NCBI GenBank assembly: GCA_002422345.1
Contig: DIUL01000177.1
Span: 1 to 8,495, forward strand
Origin: Acetobacteraceae bacterium UBA6159
GTDB lineage: Bacteria > Pseudomonadota > Alphaproteobacteria > Acetobacterales > Acetobacteraceae
Length of the DNA: 8,495 bases
Direction: 5' to 3'
The stretch's first letter is position 1. Every line of letters starts with the position of its first letter. Positions 1-5,801 of the stretch are shown here, in pieces. A program made the position numbers and the translations under genes. The notes below the pieces were generated by a model, which was not told where the DNA came from, did no database searches, and was given only the letters and a program-made list of their open reading frames with translations.

Positions 1-99
1 GAAGCCGCCCGTCAAACCGACGACCCGGGAGACAATTCGCTACGCGATCCCGCCTCCCAGCGCGGTCATGCGAATCCGAAACCACGGAGACGCGCATGA
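1..99 (+). CDS. 3' end of an upstream open frame, possible first gene of the recombinase cassette (partial)
   Basis: Frame 1 is open from the window edge to a TGA at 97-99, giving 32 codons that end in the basic tail PKPRRRA. The stop overlaps the ATG of the DUF2924 gene as ATGA (96-99), the same 4-nt junction seen at the next two gene boundaries. That shared junction is the main reason to take it as a real gene end. The visible residues are polar and low in complexity, and I recognise no family. Related cassettes in Alphaproteobacteria often carry another small gene upstream of DUF2924 (for example DUF3489), but nothing visible here identifies one. A 32-codon open frame in GC-rich DNA can also occur by chance. 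Confidence 0.35.
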   Translation, partial: EAARQTDDPGDNSLRDPASQRGHANPKPRRRA

Positions 100-596
100 C
101 CCGAAAGACCAAGGCCGGCACTCAGCCGACGCCGCCGATCCCCTCGATCCCACCGACGGATGTGTTGGGTCGATTGGCGGCACTGGCGACGATGACCACG
201 GCCGACCTCAGACAGCAATGGCGCGACCTGTTCGGCACGGAGCCACCGCCGTATAACCAGAAATTCCTGCGCAATCGCCTAGCCTATCGCGTGCAGGAAC
301 TCGCCTATGGCGGCCTGAAGCCGGCAACCATCGCCCGCCTCGAGGCCCTCGGTGAGCAACTGGACGGCGGCAACCTCACCATCCGTCGCACCCGCGCGGA
401 CCGGAAGCCGATCGCCGGCACGACCCTGGTGCGGGAATACCAGGGCATCGAGCACCGCGTGACGGTGCGGGCCGATGATTACGAATACCAGGGCAGGGGG
501 TTCCGATCGCTGTCCGCCATCGCCCGCGCCATCACCGGCACCCGCTGGAACGGGCTGGTGTTCTTCGGCCTGAAGGGCCGGCAGGGGGGAGCATGA
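96..596 (+). CDS. DUF2924 domain-containing protein
   Basis: A 166-residue protein of unknown function, recognised as DUF2924 from two blocks. The first is the helical segment around residues 37-74 (DLRQQWRDLFG, then NRLAYRVQELAYGGL). The second is the C-terminal segment 110-160 with LVREYQGIEHRVTV, SLSAIARAITGTRWNG and FFGL. The Pro/Thr-rich first 20 residues look disordered. The C-terminal block (a short beta region, then SLSAIA..ITG..WNG) resembles small DNA-binding modules of the RAMA type, so a DNA-binding or recombinase-accessory role is plausible but is inference. The start is supported by GGAGA at 86-90, five bases before the ATG. Its stop overlaps the recombinase start by 4 nt (ATGA at 593-596), and DUF2924 genes are commonly found directly upstream of such recombinases. 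Cytoplasmic, with no signal peptide or membrane segment. Confidence 0.88.
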   Translation: MTRKTKAGTQPTPPIPSIPPTDVLGRLAALATMTTADLRQQWRDLFGTEPPPYNQKFLRNRLAYRVQELAYGGLKPATIARLEALGEQLDGGNLTIRRTRADRKPIAGTTLVREYQGIEHRVTVRADDYEYQGRGFRSLSAIARAITGTRWNGLVFFGLKGRQGGA

Positions 597-1933
597 CCCG
601 CAAGCCAACCAACACAGGGTTGCCGGCGTCCGTGCAGAAGCGGCGCTGCGCGATCTACACGCGGAAGTCGAGTGAGGAAGGCCTGGACATGGAGTTCAAC
701 TCCCTCGACGCCCAGCGCGAGGCTTGCGAGGCCTACATCGCCAGCCAGCGGGCCGAGGGCTGGGTGCTGGTGCGGGACCGCTACGACGACGGCGGCGTCT
801 CCGGCGGCACGCTGGAAAGGCCGGCGCTGAAACGGCTGCTGGCCGACGTCGAGGAAGGCCTGGTCGACGTCATCGTCGTATACAAAATCGATCGCCTGTC
901 GCGCGCCCTGATGGACTTCGCCAAGTTGGTGGAGGTGTTCGATCGCAACAACGCGACCTTCGTCTCCATCACGCAGGCCTTCAACACGACGACGTCCATG
1001 GGTCGGTTGACGTTGAACATCTTGCTCAGCTTTGCCCAGTTTGAGCGCGAGGTGATCGGTGAGCGTATACGCGACAAAGTCGCCGCCTCGCGCAAACGAG
1101 GGATGTGGATGGGCGGGTTCGTGCCGCTCGGCTACGACGTCCGGGATCGCAAGCTGGTGATGAATCCCATCGAGGCGGACCTGGTGCGCGCGGTGTTCAC
1201 AGGGTTCGTCGAGACCCGCTCTGGCACCGTGCTGTTACGCCGGTTGCAGGGGGCAGGGGCGACCACCAAGCGGGGGAAGCCGTTCACCAAGACCGACATC
1301 TACCGGGTGCTGAACAACCGGGTGTATCTCGGGGAGGCGGTGCACAAGGGAACTGCCTATCCCGGCGAGCACGATGCGATCGTCAGCCATGAACAGTGGG
1401 AGGCGGCGCATGAGGTGTTGCAGATCAGCCCGCGGGTGCGGCGCAACCAGACGGTGAGCCAAACACCAGCGCTGCTGCGGGGGCTGATCTTCGGCTCCGA
1501 CGGCCGGGCGATGTCGCCGACCCATGCGCGGGGGAAGCGTGGTCAGATCTATAAGTATTACGTCAGCCAGTCGGTGTTGAAGGGCAGCGCGGCGGATGGG
1601 CCGGAGGTCGCCCGGGTGCCGGCCGGGGAGATCGAGGCGGCGGTGATCACGCAGGTGAGGGCGCTGGTGCGCCAGCCGGAGGTGATCGTTGGTACCTGGC
1701 AGGCCGCGCGGACCGCGTCGCCGGATGTGACTGAGAATGATGTGCGAGCCGCCCTGGAGCAACTGGACCCGCTGTGGGAGGAACTGTTCCCGGTGGAGCA
1801 GGCCCGTATCATCCACCTGCTGGTGGACCGGGTCGAGATCGGCGCCACTGGTGCGACAGTCCGGCTGCGGCTGGAGGGGCTGACGAGCCTGGTGCGTGAC
1901 CTCGGGGCCCGTGACCGCCAGGAGGCCGCATGA
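593..1933 (+). CDS. Large serine recombinase (resolvase/invertase family)
   Basis: A 446-residue site-specific recombinase that would cut and rejoin DNA through a 5'-phosphoserine link. The resolvase catalytic domain spans about residues 18-165. It has YTRKS (22-26) with S26 as the likely nucleophile and R24 its partner, RYDDGGVSGG (63-72), and the DRLSR motif (100-104). The long E-helix FAQFEREVIGERIRDK follows at 147-162. A 'Recombinase' domain follows (about 176-285: GYDVRDRKLVMNP, then YRVLNNRVYLGE). The region that normally forms a zinc ribbon (about 293-345) has no cysteine; IFGSDGRAMSPTH stands where C-x2-C would be. The only cysteines are C19 and C45. A short C-terminal helical tail follows. 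At 446 residues it is shorter than phiC31 integrase (about 600). An AGGGG purine run precedes the ATG, which lies inside the DUF2924 stop (ATGA). It probably mobilises or inverts the element that carries it; the target is unknown. Confidence 0.93.
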   Translation: MTRKPTNTGLPASVQKRRCAIYTRKSSEEGLDMEFNSLDAQREACEAYIASQRAEGWVLVRDRYDDGGVSGGTLERPALKRLLADVEEGLVDVIVVYKIDRLSRALMDFAKLVEVFDRNNATFVSITQAFNTTTSMGRLTLNILLSFAQFEREVIGERIRDKVAASRKRGMWMGGFVPLGYDVRDRKLVMNPIEADLVRAVFTGFVETRSGTVLLRRLQGAGATTKRGKPFTKTDIYRVLNNRVYLGEAVHKGTAYPGEHDAIVSHEQWEAAHEVLQISPRVRRNQTVSQTPALLRGLIFGSDGRAMSPTHARGKRGQIYKYYVSQSVLKGSAADGPEVARVPAGEIEAAVITQVRALVRQPEVIVGTWQAARTASPDVTENDVRAALEQLDPLWEELFPVEQARIIHLLVDRVEIGATGATVRLRLEGLTSLVRDLGARDRQEAA

Positions 1934-2313
1934 CCGCGACCCCGCTTATGCTGACGGTGCACATCCCGCTGACCGTCCGCCGGCGTGGGGGGCGGAAGGT
2001 GGTGATTGCACCGGATGGGACGGAAGCCCCCGCGGTCGTCGCCGCCCGGATCGACAGCACGCTGGTGAAGGCGCTGGCTCGGGCATTCCGGTGGCGGCGG
2101 ATGCTGGAAGCGGGGCGTTACGCCACGATCGACGAACTCGCGGCCGCCGAAAAGATCAACGGGTCCTATGTGTCGCGGATCGTGCGGCTGACGCTGCTGG
2201 CGCCGGAGCTCGTGGAGGCGATATTGGATGGACGACAGGCGCCGGAGATAACGCTGCCGATGTTGATGGGGCCGCTCCCTGCGGAGTGGGAGCGACAACG
2301 GCTGGACAGGTGA
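1930..2313 (+). CDS. Small ParB/KorB-like helix-turn-helix protein of the recombinase cassette
   Basis: A 127-residue basic protein. Residues 7-29 are a probable beta strand plus a basic patch (TVHIPLTVRRRGGRK). Residues 43-64 hold the conserved-looking STLVKALARAFRWRRMLEAG. A helix-turn-helix follows at about 65-90 (ATIDELAAAEKINGSYVSRIVRLT) and then LLAPELVEAILDG. The order 'A..E.I..SYVSR..RL..L.PE..EAI..G' is that of the ParB/KorB HTH, so DNA binding is well supported. An excellent Shine-Dalgarno, AGGAGG (1920-1925), sits four bases before the ATG, and the start overlaps the recombinase stop as ATGA. Position and HTH suggest a cassette regulator or a recombination directionality factor, but no sequence feature proves either. 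A decayed homologue lies at 4453-4640. Its stop is 5 bp from the end of the convergent HU gene. Confidence 0.8.
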   Translation: MTATPLMLTVHIPLTVRRRGGRKVVIAPDGTEAPAVVAARIDSTLVKALARAFRWRRMLEAGRYATIDELAAAEKINGSYVSRIVRLTLLAPELVEAILDGRQAPEITLPMLMGPLPAEWERQRLDR

Positions 2314-2318
2314 CCGAC

Positions 2319-2705
2319 CTACACGATCTCTTTCAATTCCTTGGCGGCCCGGAAGGCGATCTTCTTGCTGGCCTTGATCTTGATCGCCTCGCCCGTCGCC
2401 GGGTTCCGCCCCATTCGGGCTGGCAGCGCTCGCACTTGCAGGATACCGAGCCCGGTCAGACGGATTTTGTCGCCATTTTTGAGATGCCCCACTGTCGCAG
2501 CGACCAGATCACCCAGCAGCGCCTCAGCGTGCTTCTTTGACACGTCATGGGTCTCGGCGATCTGAGCGGCGATCTGCTTCAGCGTAATCGTCTTCTGCAC
2601 CGCGGCCTTCTTCGGGGCTGCCTTCCTCGCGGCGGCAGCTTTCTTCACGGGCGCCGGTGCGGCCGCCTTCTTGGTGGTGGCGGCGGCTTTCTTCGCTGGC
2701 GGCAT
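2319..2705 (-). CDS. HU-family DNA-binding protein with a Lys/Ala-rich N-terminal tail
   Basis: A 128-residue nucleoid-associated protein that binds and bends DNA as a dimer. Residues 1-38 form a histone H1-like tail of repeated KKAAA/APAP units. Residues 39-128 are a complete HU/IHF fold: ITLKQIAAQIAE, KKHAEALLGDLV, GDKIRLTGLGIL (78-89), the DNA-contacting arm GRNPATGE (99-106) with the intercalating proline P102, then the closing helix IAFRAAKELKE. The start is set at MPPAKK because GGAG lies about seven bases upstream on the coding strand. A longer frame opening at 2750 adds 15 residues without HU character. N-terminal lysine-rich extensions occur in some HU proteins (Deinococcus, for example), while mycobacterial HupB has a C-terminal one. 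The gene converges on the cassette with only a 5-bp gap, so no terminator fits between them. Confidence 0.92.
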   Translation of the reverse strand: MPPAKKAAATTKKAAAPAPVKKAAAARKAAPKKAAVQKTITLKQIAAQIAETHDVSKKHAEALLGDLVAATVGHLKNGDKIRLTGLGILQVRALPARMGRNPATGEAIKIKASKKIAFRAAKELKEIV

Positions 2706-2739
2706 GACAATCTCCAAGGGTCGATTCGTGGCATGACAA
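2701..2739. repeat. 10-bp direct repeat at the HU translation start
   Basis: GGCATGACAA occurs at 2701-2710 and again at 2730-2739, 29 bp apart. On the HU coding strand this reads TTGTCATGCC, and the inner copy contains the HU start codon. It could be an operator or the trace of a small duplication that created a second ATG. No convincing -35/-10 pair for HU was found nearby. Confidence 0.4.
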
Positions 2740-2878
2740 GTTGCCTGCATGGCCGGAATTCAAGCAACCGCCAAGGGCGTATCGTCATCTGCATTGACCC
2801 CAACATCCAAATCCCGTGACATTGGCGTGGCCGTGGCGGTCGTCTGCCACCGATGATGTGAGGATAAACAGGCCGACA

Positions 2879-3117
2879 GCCCGACTGCTCGTGGTGGAGG
2901 TGCGAAGATGGTAATCGGCGGCGTGCTGGACGATCAGGGGCAGGCGCTTGCCGCCGAGTTCGGGCATGCCGCGGCCTTCGTCAGGAACGATGTGACCTCG
3001 GAAGCCGATTGTGCCCACGTCGTCGATGCCGCCCAGAATGTCGGCAGCCTGCACGGCTTGGTCAGCAACGCGGGGATCACCCAGCATGGCTACCGCGATC
3101 GCGGGGAAAACGCATGA
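2879..3117 (+). pseudogene. Short-chain dehydrogenase/reductase (SDR) remnant
   Basis: From 2908 the frame reads MVIGGVLDDQGQALAAEFG, then FVRNDVTSEADCAHVVDAA, then GSLHGLVSNAGI. This is the middle of the SDR Rossmann fold: strand beta-2, the D-V-T motif, and the NNAG motif here as SNAG (3064-3075). Just upstream, 2879-2899 encodes ARLLVVE in a different frame. Adding one G to the GAGGT at 2897-2901 would join it in frame to GAKMVIG, so a 1-nt deletion is likely. The cofactor-binding TGxxxGxG and everything after NAGI, including the catalytic Ser and YxxxK, are missing. The frame stops at 3115-3117. An intact SDR is about 250 residues and only about 75 remain, so this is a non-functional fragment. 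Confidence 0.72.
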
Positions 3118-3177
3118 GCGGGTTTGCCGGTGCCGGTGCCGCGCAATTTCCCTGGAAGGCATGACCCGCATGAGCGG
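3111..3177 (+). repeat. 11-bp direct repeat and 16-codon frame before the MFS start
   Basis: CGCATGAGCGG occurs at 3111-3121 and 3167-3177, and the second copy holds the chosen MFS start. The first copy opens a 16-codon frame (ATG 3114, TGA 3162-3164) beginning MSGFAGAGA, much like the transporter's own MSGAG. A local duplication of the gene start is the simplest reading. TGCCGG is also tandemly repeated at 3125-3140. Translation of the mini-frame is possible but unproven. Confidence 0.35.
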
Positions 3178-4408
3178 TGCCGGGACCCGATCGCTGACCG
3201 CTCTGTATGTGGCCGCACCATTTAGCATGGGATATGTCGATTTCTACACGTTCCTGATGCCGCTTTACGCTTTGTCGCTTGGGTTCAGCGCCGCCGAAGT
3301 TGGCATCCTGGTCGGCGCCCGCTCGATCGTGGCGATGTTCCTGGCGATCCATATTGGCGTGCTGATGGACCGTTTCGGGACACGCAAAATCACCCTGTTC
3401 TTTGTCGGGACCAGCATGATCCTGGCACCGTTGTTTCCACTTGTGCCGTGGTTCTGGAGCTTGCTGGCATTGCAACTGATCACCGGCGCCGCGGTGTCGT
3501 TCGCCTGGTCCGGTGCTCAAACACTGGTCGCACAACTGGCCAGCGGCGAGGCGCATTATCTTGGCCGGTTCACATTCTTCGCCCGGCTCGGTTCGACGAC
3601 AGCACTGATCCTCGGCGGGGTGATGTGGGACCTCGGCGGGAATTGGTTGTCCTACTCGGTCGGCGTCGCCTGGGGTGGCGTGCTGGTCGTCGCCCTGCTG
3701 TGCACCCCGGAGGCCGAGTATTTCGCCTCGCCGCATCAGGAGGGTGCGATACGCGCGAGGTTCCGCGCCCGCGATGTCTGGCCCCGGCTCTCGGATTATT
3801 GGGCATCGCTGATGCTGCTCGCTGTTCCCGCGATCGCCGTGTCTCTGGCAATCATGTCAATGCGCAACAGCACCTACAGCATCCAAACGTCAGTCTATGT
3901 TGTCCACCTCAAGCAGGTGGGGTTGGTGGGCACGACAATCGGCGTCCTGTTCGCAGCCGCGGAAATTGCCAGCGGATTCGGCGCTCTGTTCGCGGGACGC
4001 GCCATGGGCCTCGGCAACCCACAGCGGACGATGCTGAGTGGCACCGCGCTTTCGATCCTGCTGATTGCGCTGACGCCAGCGCTCGGCGGCATCCTCACAT
4101 TACTCCTGGTGTTTCAGGTGCTGCGCGGATGGCTCGAGGGCGTGATCCAGCCATTGGTGTTGTCCGTACAGGCGCGCGCGGCCGGCCGTCACCGGCAGGG
4201 CGCCGTGGTCGGCCTACGTCAGACTGGCCAGCGGTTCACGTCGATCTTGGTTCCGCCGGTCATGGGCGCTATCGCGGACCGTTTCGGTGTGAGCGCGAGT
4301 TTCCTCATCCTTGGCGGCTTCATGCTGCTGCTTTGCGTTTTGGTGGCGGTGATTATCCGGCGGGTCGGGAGGGGTCGGGACGAGCCTCTCACGGGCGCCA
4401 CCGATTAG
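3170..4408 (+). CDS. MFS transporter
   Basis: A 412-residue integral inner-membrane protein of the major facilitator superfamily. It shows about 12 hydrophobic segments in two halves split by a charged cytoplasmic loop (about residues 180-208). Motif A is clear between TM2 and TM3 as GVLMDRFGTRK (63-73), with a degenerate echo in the second half as GAIADRFG (366-373). QTGQRFTSILVPP lies near TM10-11. The substrate cannot be read from the sequence; drug, metabolite or organic-acid export or import are all possible. The start at 3170 is preferred because GGAAGG (3154-3159) then lies 10 bases upstream. The in-frame ATG at 3161 would leave one base of spacing, and upstream in-frame codons read through the SDR remnant. 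The gene stands alone, and a decayed cassette fragment begins directly after its stop. Confidence 0.9.
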   Translation: MSGAGTRSLTALYVAAPFSMGYVDFYTFLMPLYALSLGFSAAEVGILVGARSIVAMFLAIHIGVLMDRFGTRKITLFFVGTSMILAPLFPLVPWFWSLLALQLITGAAVSFAWSGAQTLVAQLASGEAHYLGRFTFFARLGSTTALILGGVMWDLGGNWLSYSVGVAWGGVLVVALLCTPEAEYFASPHQEGAIRARFRARDVWPRLSDYWASLMLLAVPAIAVSLAIMSMRNSTYSIQTSVYVVHLKQVGLVGTTIGVLFAAAEIASGFGALFAGRAMGLGNPQRTMLSGTALSILLIALTPALGGILTLLLVFQVLRGWLEGVIQPLVLSVQARAAGRHRQGAVVGLRQTGQRFTSILVPPVMGAIADRFGVSASFLILGGFMLLLCVLVAVIIRRVGRGRDEPLTGATD

Positions 4409-4411
4409 CCG

Positions 4412-4640
4412 GGGCTGGCCCGCGATCTCGCCACCCGTCCGAGTATCGCGGCGTTAACACCGTCACCGTCCGAGTACCGATCAAGCTGCGACGCCAGGGC
4501 AGCCGGAAGACCATCGTCACACCGGCCGGCTCTCTGCCCATGCCGGCGTGGGTGGACATCACCTTGGTGAAGGCACTGGCCCGCGCATTCCGGTGGCGGA
4601 AGCTGCTGGAGACGGGGCGCTACATTGAGATCGATACCGT
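4412..4640 (+). pseudogene. Decayed second cassette: recombinase C-terminus plus first half of the HTH gene
   Basis: Frame 1 from 4453 encodes VTVRVPIKLRRQGSRK, then ITLVKALARAFRWRKLLETG and RYIEID. This closely matches residues 9-68 of the intact HTH protein at 1930-2313, and the nucleotide match is strong around 4557-4623. Homology stops just before the helix-turn-helix would begin. Upstream, frame 2 reads GLARDLATRPSIAA (4412-4453), resembling the recombinase tail GLTSLVRDLGARDRQEAA; this part is short and less certain. At the junction the sequence is GCGTTAAC. A single G in place of the second T would restore a GTG start and a TGA stop in the same overlapping arrangement as the intact cassette. 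The copy is diverged, not a recent duplication, and has no valid start. Confidence 0.7.
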
Positions 4641-4829
4641 GATGATGTACCGTGCCTGGCTGAAATACCATCTCGTACTCCCGCACGGTGACTTTGACCG
4701 GTTGAATAATCGACTGCATTCGATCCCGAACAGTCATCGACTTGATCGGAGCGTGGACCCCAAGGTTGTTTCCGGTTATCGTCGAGCCCGACATTCGTGA
4801 GACGCGCGAATACGCAGCGAGGTGACCCA
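4641..4829. other. Unassigned stretch between the cassette remnant and the first methyltransferase
   Basis: After the HTH-gene homology ends, frame 1 stays open to a TGA at 4798-4800, but the residues no longer resemble the HTH family. A minus-strand frame across it is also open. I recognise neither. The last bases carry the methyltransferase ribosome binding site (GAGGTGA, 4819-4825). A promoter for that gene should lie here, but no convincing -35/-10 pair stands out. Confidence 0.4.
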
Positions 4830-5618
4830 ATGTCCGCACCGACGATCAGGTTCGATGACGGCGCCGTCTATGAACGGATGATGGGCAAGTGGAGTGGACT
4901 GGTCGGACGCGCCTTTATTGACTGGCTCTTGCCCCCGCCCAATTTGCGATGGGTCGACATCGGTTGTGGCAATGGCGCGTTTACACAGTTGCTGGTCGAG
5001 CACTGCGCCCCAATGACCGTCGAAGGCGTGGATCCCTCGGAAGGTCAGCTTGCCTTTGCACGAGAGCGGCTGGCGACACCTGTCGCGAAGTTTCGACAGG
5101 GCGATGCAATGGCATTGCCATTTGCCGATGGCACCTTCGATGCGGCCGTGATGGCGTTGGTTGTGTTTTTCATTCCAGACCCTGCCAGGGGCGTCGCTGA
5201 AATGGCGCGCGTCGTGCAACCGGGTGGTCTCGCGGCCGCCTATATCTGGGACATCGTCAACGGCGGCGGCCCAGTGGAGGACATCGCAACGCAGATGAAA
5301 GCCATGGGGTTCGCGCCACCGCGGGCCCCGCAAGCGGAAGCCTCGACGCCCGAAGGACTGCATGCGCTTTGGACCCGAGCGGGTTTCGCCGATATCGAAG
5401 CGCAGGTTGTTCGCGCGCGGCGAACATTCGACGATTTCGAGGACTATTGGTCCACGACGATCGCGGCGCCCAATCTCGCGCCGATGATCAAAACCTTGGC
5501 GACATCCGACGTGACGCAACTCAAGTCTCGGGTTCGTGAGCAGGTGCCTATCGAGCCGAGTGGGCGTGTCTCGATCGTGGCGCGCGCCAATGCAATCGTC
5601 GGCCGTCGGCCCGGATAG
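4830..5618 (+). CDS. Class I SAM-dependent methyltransferase (UbiE/Methyltransf_11-like)
   Basis: A 262-residue cytoplasmic enzyme of the Rossmann-type methyltransferase family. SAM-binding motif I is VDIGCGNG (42-49). The acidic residue after strand 2 is D68 in GVDPS. GDAMALPFADGTFD (91-104) is the motif-II region, and MARVVQPGG (125-133) the post-strand-5 motif. The C-terminal third (TPEGLHALWTRAGF, RRTFDDFEDYW) matches the layout of the second methyltransferase at 7520-8311, so the two are distant paralogues. The substrate is unknown; relatives act on small molecules such as quinone precursors and other metabolites. The start is chosen at 4830 because GAGGTGA ends four bases upstream; an in-frame ATG at 4797 would add 11 basic residues without support. 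It converges on the minus-strand regulator, 183 bp away. Confidence 0.87.
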   Translation: MSAPTIRFDDGAVYERMMGKWSGLVGRAFIDWLLPPPNLRWVDIGCGNGAFTQLLVEHCAPMTVEGVDPSEGQLAFARERLATPVAKFRQGDAMALPFADGTFDAAVMALVVFFIPDPARGVAEMARVVQPGGLAAAYIWDIVNGGGPVEDIATQMKAMGFAPPRAPQAEASTPEGLHALWTRAGFADIEAQVVRARRTFDDFEDYWSTTIAAPNLAPMIKTLATSDVTQLKSRVREQVPIEPSGRVSIVARANAIVGRRPG

Positions 5619-5801
5619 GGCTGTCGATCGCGCCTCCGCTCCTCCCCCCAGAAGCTGCCAACCTCTGTGCTTACCATGAGATTGTGGGTGCGACCGCTTT
5701 TGGGCCCAAAGTTGTCCATCCGAGAGGTCCCAAACTCATTGACGTTGGCGGTCGGCCGTCACGTAGCGCGCAACCGGTCAAAATCCCTGTGCAGGGGGGT
5801 A
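5619..5801. other. Convergent intergenic region with two short dyads
   Basis: This is the 183-bp gap between the convergent ends of the methyltransferase and the regulator. It contains a perfect 12-bp palindrome TTTGGGCCCAAA (5700-5711) and a dyad CCCTG-TG-CAGGG (5785-5796) just past the regulator stop. Neither has the loop plus T-run of a standard intrinsic terminator, so their role as terminators is doubtful. No gene is supported here. Confidence 0.4.

Noticed and set aside
1558..2298. Minus-strand open frames across the recombinase and HTH genes
   Set aside because: Low-complexity Arg/Ser/Pro-rich antisense translations of well-supported + strand genes.
2547..2819. + strand Gly/Leu-rich frame opposite the HU tail
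   Set aside because: It is the complement of the Lys/Ala repeats (AAG/GCC codons read as CTT/GGC) and not a real glycine-rich protein.
3448..4800. 450-codon + frame overlapping the MFS gene
   Set aside because: Its first two thirds are an out-of-frame reading of the transporter. Only the part from about 4453 is meaningful, as the cassette relic.
4797..4829. Upstream start for the first methyltransferase at 4797
   Set aside because: ATG 4830 has GAGGTGA four bases upstream; the extension is short, basic and without family support.
5740..5801. Possible insertion-sequence terminus (GGTCAAAATCCC)
   Set aside because: It looks like sequence seen near some element ends, but there is no transposase, no matching inverted partner and no target duplication visible in the window.
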